Below the pieces are notes generated by a model. It was not told the origin of the DNA. It did not search any database and saw only the letters and a program-made list of their open reading frames with translations. Shown piece by piece: positions 60,667 to 64,000 of a stretch of 64,000 nucleotides of DNA. The DNA is from Pseudomonadota bacterium (GTDB lineage Bacteria; Pseudomonadota; Alphaproteobacteria; Rhizobiales; Xanthobacteraceae). The translations under genes and the position numbers were made by a program. How positions within the stretch are numbered: position 1 is the first letter of the stretch; each line of letters begins with the position of its first letter. The stretch is taken from contig JAFEFL010000055.1 in assembly GCA_018240595.1 (NCBI GenBank), forward strand, positions 62,001-126,000. Reading direction: 5' to 3'.

Positions 60667-60954
60667 TTAACCTCGGTGGTAGTCGACGATCTCGACTTCG
60701 TAGGCGTCGCCCTTGCGATACCCGAAACAGATGCGCCAGCGTTGGTTCACCGTCATGGCCCACTGGCCTTTGCGGTCGCCCTTAAGCTTGTGCAGGCCGA
60801 CGCTCTTGAGCGGGCTAAGATCGTTCAGCGACTTGGCGATGTTGAGCGCCAGCAGCAGATCGATCGCAGCCTCGAAATCGAGCCCCCGCAGCGCATTGGG
60901 CCGTTCGCCCTCCCAGACCTTACGGGTCACGGAATTTCGCCACGACCGGATCAT
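60667..60954 (-). CDS. higB: HigB/RelE-type toxin
   Basis: 95-residue mRNA interferase-like protein with the RelE fold: KLKGDRKGQWAMTVNQRWRI followed by CFGYRKGDAYEVEIVDYHRG. The conserved Arg residues and terminal His are intact, so the toxin looks functional. First gene of the higBA pair; an AT-rich TAGTATATTAATG just upstream probably holds the promoter and operator. Confidence 0.94.
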   Translation of the reverse strand: MIRSWRNSVTRKVWEGERPNALRGLDFEAAIDLLLALNIAKSLNDLSPLKSVGLHKLKGDRKGQWAMTVNQRWRICFGYRKGDAYEVEIVDYHRG

Positions 60955-61178
60955 GGCATTAATATACTACGCCAAACGGTGAAGCTCAATAGCGGGATCA
61001 GGTCGTCGCGCCAACCCGGCCTGGGCTGCCATCGGCGGCAGAAAAAGCGAGGCAATATTCGGCCGCGAAATGCGCCATTGCCACTGATGATAACGTAAGA
61101 TTCCGATAAGCGTAAACTTCAAAGCTTGTCGCGAGGGTTGTAGCGCCATGCCATGTTCCCGCCTCAAAGGGGCACAGC

Positions 61179-62948
61179 ATGGACCCGCGCAGTCTGCAGA
61201 CCTACCGCCTCGCCATCGGCCTCGCGCAAGGGCTATTTCTTTTCGCTCTGCAGCGCGCCTATCTCACGCATACCTGGCCGGCGACCGACGCTTATTTCTT
61301 CGCGCCGCTGCTATCGGCCGGCTTCTTCATCCCGTTGATAGCCACCTCCGGTCTCGGCAATGTGCGACCCCGCACGTTGTCGATATGGCTCGCCATCGCC
61401 ACGCTGATCTGCATCTGCCTCTCAGTTTATGACATCTATCGAATGCCGGGATTCGGGCCGGCGCCGGTCTTGAGACTGTTGCCCTCAGTCGCCGTCTGGC
61501 TGGCAGCGCTGCTGTTCATCGCCGACAAGCTGGTCGTGGCCGGCGACCGCGAGCGCCGCTGCATTGCGACCTATCCGGCGCTGTTCGATGTGTCGTGGAA
61601 GCATGGCATCCAGGCGCTGCTCACCGTGCTGTTCGTCGCCATTCTGTGGGGCATTCTCGTTCTCGGCGCGCAATTGTTCGCGCTTATCAAGGTCAGCCTG
61701 ATCGCGCGCATGATCGCGCAACCGCTGTTCTGGATTCCCGTCACCGCCCTCGCCACCGCCTATGCGCTACACGTCGCCGACATTCGCGCCGGCATCGTCA
61801 AGGGCGCCCGCAATCTGGTGCTGATCCTGCTGTCCTGGCTACTGCCGGTGATGACGGTCCTCGCAATCGGCTTCATCCTGACGGTGCCGTTCACCGGTCT
61901 GGAAACGCTGTGGAACACCAAGCGCGCCGCCGCCATTCTTTTGACCACGGCCGGCGCGCTGGTTTTTCTAATCAACGCCACCTATCGCGACGATCAGGAG
62001 GCAACGGCGCCTTTCCTGCGCTACTGCCGCGCCGCCGCCGCCGTCGCCCTGGTGCTGCTGGTTGCGCTCGCGGGTTACGCCGTGCTTGAACGCATCGACC
62101 AGCATGGCTTGACGCCGGGGCGCGTCACCGCAGTCGCCGTCGTTATCGTCGCGGCCTGCTACGCGCTTGGCTATGCCGCAGCGGTTGCACGGACCGGGCT
62201 GACGTTTCGCGGACTCGAGCCCGTGAATGTCGGCACCGCTTTCGTGATCATGGCGATCCTGCTGGCGTTGATGACGCCGGTTGCCGATCCGCTCCGGCTC
62301 TCGGTCAACAGCCAGTTGGCACGGCTTCAGGCCGGCGAGATCGCCGCCGACAAGTTCGACTATGTCTTCCTGCGGCAGAAAGGCGGCCGCTATGGCAGCG
62401 AGGCGCTCGCCGCGATGGCAGCAAATGCCTATGGGCCGGTCGCCGCCGCCAATGCCGAGCGCGTCCGCACCAGCCCGTCGATCAACCGCCGTCTCGCCGG
62501 GCCGCTGCCGCCGCTCGAGAAGCGCCTTGCCAACGTCACGGTAACGTCACCCAAAGGTGCGGCCCTGCCCCCCTCGCTGCTAGAACAGGATTGGCGCACC
62601 GAGCCCAAACGCTTCAGCCTGCCGAATTGCATTACTGGCGACGCTAAATGCGACGCCGCTCTGATCGATCTGGACGGCGATGGCAAAGACGAGGTGCTGC
62701 TTGTTACCGTTCCGTCGGGCCCTGCGGCGGTTTTCAAGCAACAAAACGACGCCAGTTGGCGGCTGATCGGCACGGTCGGCTACACGTTCTGCGCCGGGGT
62801 CCGCGAGGGCTTCGATCAAGGTGACGTGAGGATCGCCGACCCCCTCTTCAAGGATGTCATGGTCGGCGGCCAGCGTCTGAGCATCACCAACGGCTGCGCG
62901 CCGCGACCGCCGGCGGTTCGTGCGGCCCCCTCGCAGCCGACCAGATAG
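61179..62948 (+). CDS. DUF4153 polytopic membrane protein
   Basis: 589 residues. About twelve hydrophobic helices in the first 400 residues, with the DUF4153 hallmark region (WKHGIQALLTVLFVAILWGI and AYALHVADIRAGIVKGARNL). The soluble C-terminal 190 residues are unusual: LIDLDGDGKDEVLLV resembles a calcium-binding DxDxDG loop as in FG-GAP/VCBS repeats. Function unknown. Confidence 0.85.
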   Translation: MDPRSLQTYRLAIGLAQGLFLFALQRAYLTHTWPATDAYFFAPLLSAGFFIPLIATSGLGNVRPRTLSIWLAIATLICICLSVYDIYRMPGFGPAPVLRLLPSVAVWLAALLFIADKLVVAGDRERRCIATYPALFDVSWKHGIQALLTVLFVAILWGILVLGAQLFALIKVSLIARMIAQPLFWIPVTALATAYALHVADIRAGIVKGARNLVLILLSWLLPVMTVLAIGFILTVPFTGLETLWNTKRAAAILLTTAGALVFLINATYRDDQEATAPFLRYCRAAAAVALVLLVALAGYAVLERIDQHGLTPGRVTAVAVVIVAACYALGYAAAVARTGLTFRGLEPVNVGTAFVIMAILLALMTPVADPLRLSVNSQLARLQAGEIAADKFDYVFLRQKGGRYGSEALAAMAANAYGPVAAANAERVRTSPSINRRLAGPLPPLEKRLANVTVTSPKGAALPPSLLEQDWRTEPKRFSLPNCITGDAKCDAALIDLDGDGKDEVLLVTVPSGPAAVFKQQNDASWRLIGTVGYTFCAGVREGFDQGDVRIADPLFKDVMVGGQRLSITNGCAPRPPAVRAAPSQPTR

Positions 62949-63447
62949 ACTTTTTTTCTTTTCTTATTGACAACGTTCCTACGAACATATACCCATATCC
63001 CTGCCTGCCGCTATGAGGGGTGCGAACCGGTTGCTCCGGCTCGTGGGGGTGGGCGCGGCGCCCGCGGCTCGTGCCCTCGCAAGGCATGAGGCTCGGGCGG
63101 CGCCGGGGCTCCGCCCGCCGGCACTATGACCGGCCGCGAGGAGCTCGCTGATGGTGCGCGCTCCCGTTTCCCCGGTTGGGGAGGCGGATCAGCCGCCAGA
63201 AGCGCGGCCCGGCGCCGTAACGACGCCGCGATGGAGCGCCGCGGGGCGCAGGCCTTCTCCGATCGCAAGGAGGGGCCGCGCCGCAAGGCGCATGTTCAGG
63301 CGCCCTGCGGCGCTCCATCCCCTCGCCTGTCTTGAGGCGGGGGAAAGAGGGCAAAGCCCGGGCGCAATTGCGCCGCGGCAACGCGGACGCATGTCAGCCG
63401 CGTTTCAGCCGGACATCATCATGCAGGAAACATCAGGACGCCAAACA
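62949..63447. other. Long GC-rich gap before the deacetylase gene
   Basis: No credible gene. Just after the DUF4153 stop comes a T-rich stretch (62951-62967), then TTGACA (62969) and TATACC 15 bases later, a promoter-like pair with no gene behind it, and a GTTC-N4-GAAC dyad. The rest (63030-63420) is extremely GC-rich and full of short inverted repeats; frames in it have no family similarity. Confidence 0.5.
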
Positions 63448-64000
63448 TCACGCCGCGTTGACGCGGCGGAAACCGTTCCACAGCGCCGTGCCGGCGCCGG
63501 ACATCAACACCTTCACATAGCGGTGCCGCTGATATTCACCGTTCACCGAAATGCGCGGCAGCGCCATCAGATGATCGGCATGCGCCTTGAACAAGACGCC
63601 CGGCCGCGTCGTCACCGCCGTCTTGAAACCGAGCTCGGCGGCGATGTTGAATTCGCGCGGCCCCGCCGAGGTCGGATCGCCGACCGGATAGGACAGATGA
63701 TCGGGCCGCACGCCGAGCGCCGCCTCGATCACCGAGCGGCTCTGCTCCATCTCGGCGCGCACGGCGTCGTCCGACGGCACCTTCTTCAGCATCGGATGCG
63801 TCACGGTATGGGCGCCGATCGTCACCAGCGGATCCTCGGCCATCTGCGCGATCTCCTGCCAGTCCATGCATTCGTCGCGGCAGATTTCCGGAATATCGAC
63901 GTGATAGGTGGCGCACAGATCGCGCACCGTGCGGCGCACCTCGTCCTCGGTCTTCATGCTGCGCAGATAGCCGTAGATCGCGTCGTACAGTTCGCGCTTC
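63448..64000 (-). CDS. Polysaccharide deacetylase family protein, C-terminal part
   Basis: The reading frame is open to the right edge, so the N-terminus is missing; about 184 residues are visible. NodB-homology motifs: TIGAHTVTHPMLKKV supplies two metal-binding histidines, and LSYPVGDPTSAGPREFN is the following motif. The upstream codons KRELYDAIYGYLRS show that the frame continues past the internal Met at 63957. Members remove acetyl groups from surface sugars; the catalytic Asp motif should lie outside the window. Confidence 0.9.
   Translation of the reverse strand, partial: KRELYDAIYGYLRSMKTEDEVRRTVRDLCATYHVDIPEICRDECMDWQEIAQMAEDPLVTIGAHTVTHPMLKKVPSDDAVRAEMEQSRSVIEAALGVRPDHLSYPVGDPTSAGPREFNIAAELGFKTAVTTRPGVLFKAHADHLMALPRISVNGEYQRHRYVKVLMSGAGTALWNGFRRVNAA

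Noticed and set aside
54095..60954. STAND gene plus higBA considered as a genomic island
   Set aside because: No integrase, transposase, tRNA-linked attachment repeats or change in base composition; ordinary genes such as ctaA lie between.
62965..62995. GTTC-N4-GAAC dyad considered as a LexA box
   Set aside because: Alphaproteobacterial LexA sites have seven bases between half-sites; spacing is wrong and no SOS gene follows.
63126..63335. Short Arg-rich frames in the GC-rich gap before the deacetylase gene
   Set aside because: Frames are open on several strands at once, have no ribosome-binding site and no recognisable sequence.

Overview
The window looks like chromosomal DNA of a GC-rich alphaproteobacterium of the order Hyphomicrobiales (Rhizobiales), probably near the Bradyrhizobiaceae/Xanthobacteraceae (a Pseudolabrys-like organism is a guess). 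Reasons: a 14-gene nuo operon of alphaproteobacterial type, two glutamine synthetases (glnBA and glnII), a GstI/DUF2735 gene beside glnII, the rhizobial small families DUF2842 and DUF3175, and nested palindromic intergenic elements. No phage, insertion sequence, CRISPR array, rRNA or replication origin was seen.

Layout. 1-14082 (minus): complex I operon nuoA to nuoN (nuoN cut by the window edge), with two non-complex-I genes inserted in frame with the operon: a FlK-type hotdog thioesterase between nuoC and nuoD, and a DUF3291 gene between nuoF and nuoG. 14386-19053: HAD dehalogenase-like gene, tRNA-Asp, HU-like protein, pepT, an MFS exporter, a Cys-rich secreted protein and tRNA-Val. 19117-26338: a response regulator/histidine kinase/cupredoxin operon, a small secreted repeat protein, an HAF-repeat autotransporter, and a divergent LytS/LytTR two-component pair. 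26393-33343 (minus): the proteostasis cluster tig, clpP, clpX, lon, then tRNA-Leu. 33640-40490: a secreted cyanovirin-like lectin, the NAD(P)HX repair enzyme, then nitrogen assimilation: glnB-glnA behind a sigma-54 promoter, glutaminase glsA, and gstI divergent from glnII, which has its own sigma-54 promoter and a leader hairpin. 40539-48470: methyltransferases, RsuA, two GGDEF membrane proteins, rplM-rpsI, thioesterase, DUF3175. 48583-53915: mixed metabolic and small-protein genes, interspersed with palindromic elements. 54095-56662: an NB-ARC/TPR STAND protein (bacterial NLR architecture). 56589-64000: enoyl-CoA hydratase, ctaA, small membrane and secreted proteins, a TRIC-family channel, a higBA toxin-antitoxin pair, a DUF4153 membrane protein and a partial polysaccharide deacetylase.

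How the genes work together. The nuo genes build the proton-pumping NADH:quinone oxidoreductase; ctaA makes heme A for the terminal oxidase. Trigger factor, ClpXP and Lon form one protein-quality-control block. PII, GlnA, GlnII, GstI and glutaminase form a nitrogen-assimilation block with two clear GG-N10-GC promoters. The least expected elements are the FlK-like thioesterase inside the complex I operon, the 12-histidine insertion in NuoL, the STAND protein with a three-unit duplication of its TPR DNA, and palindromic elements that supply a ribosome-binding site for one gene and possibly the N-terminus of another.
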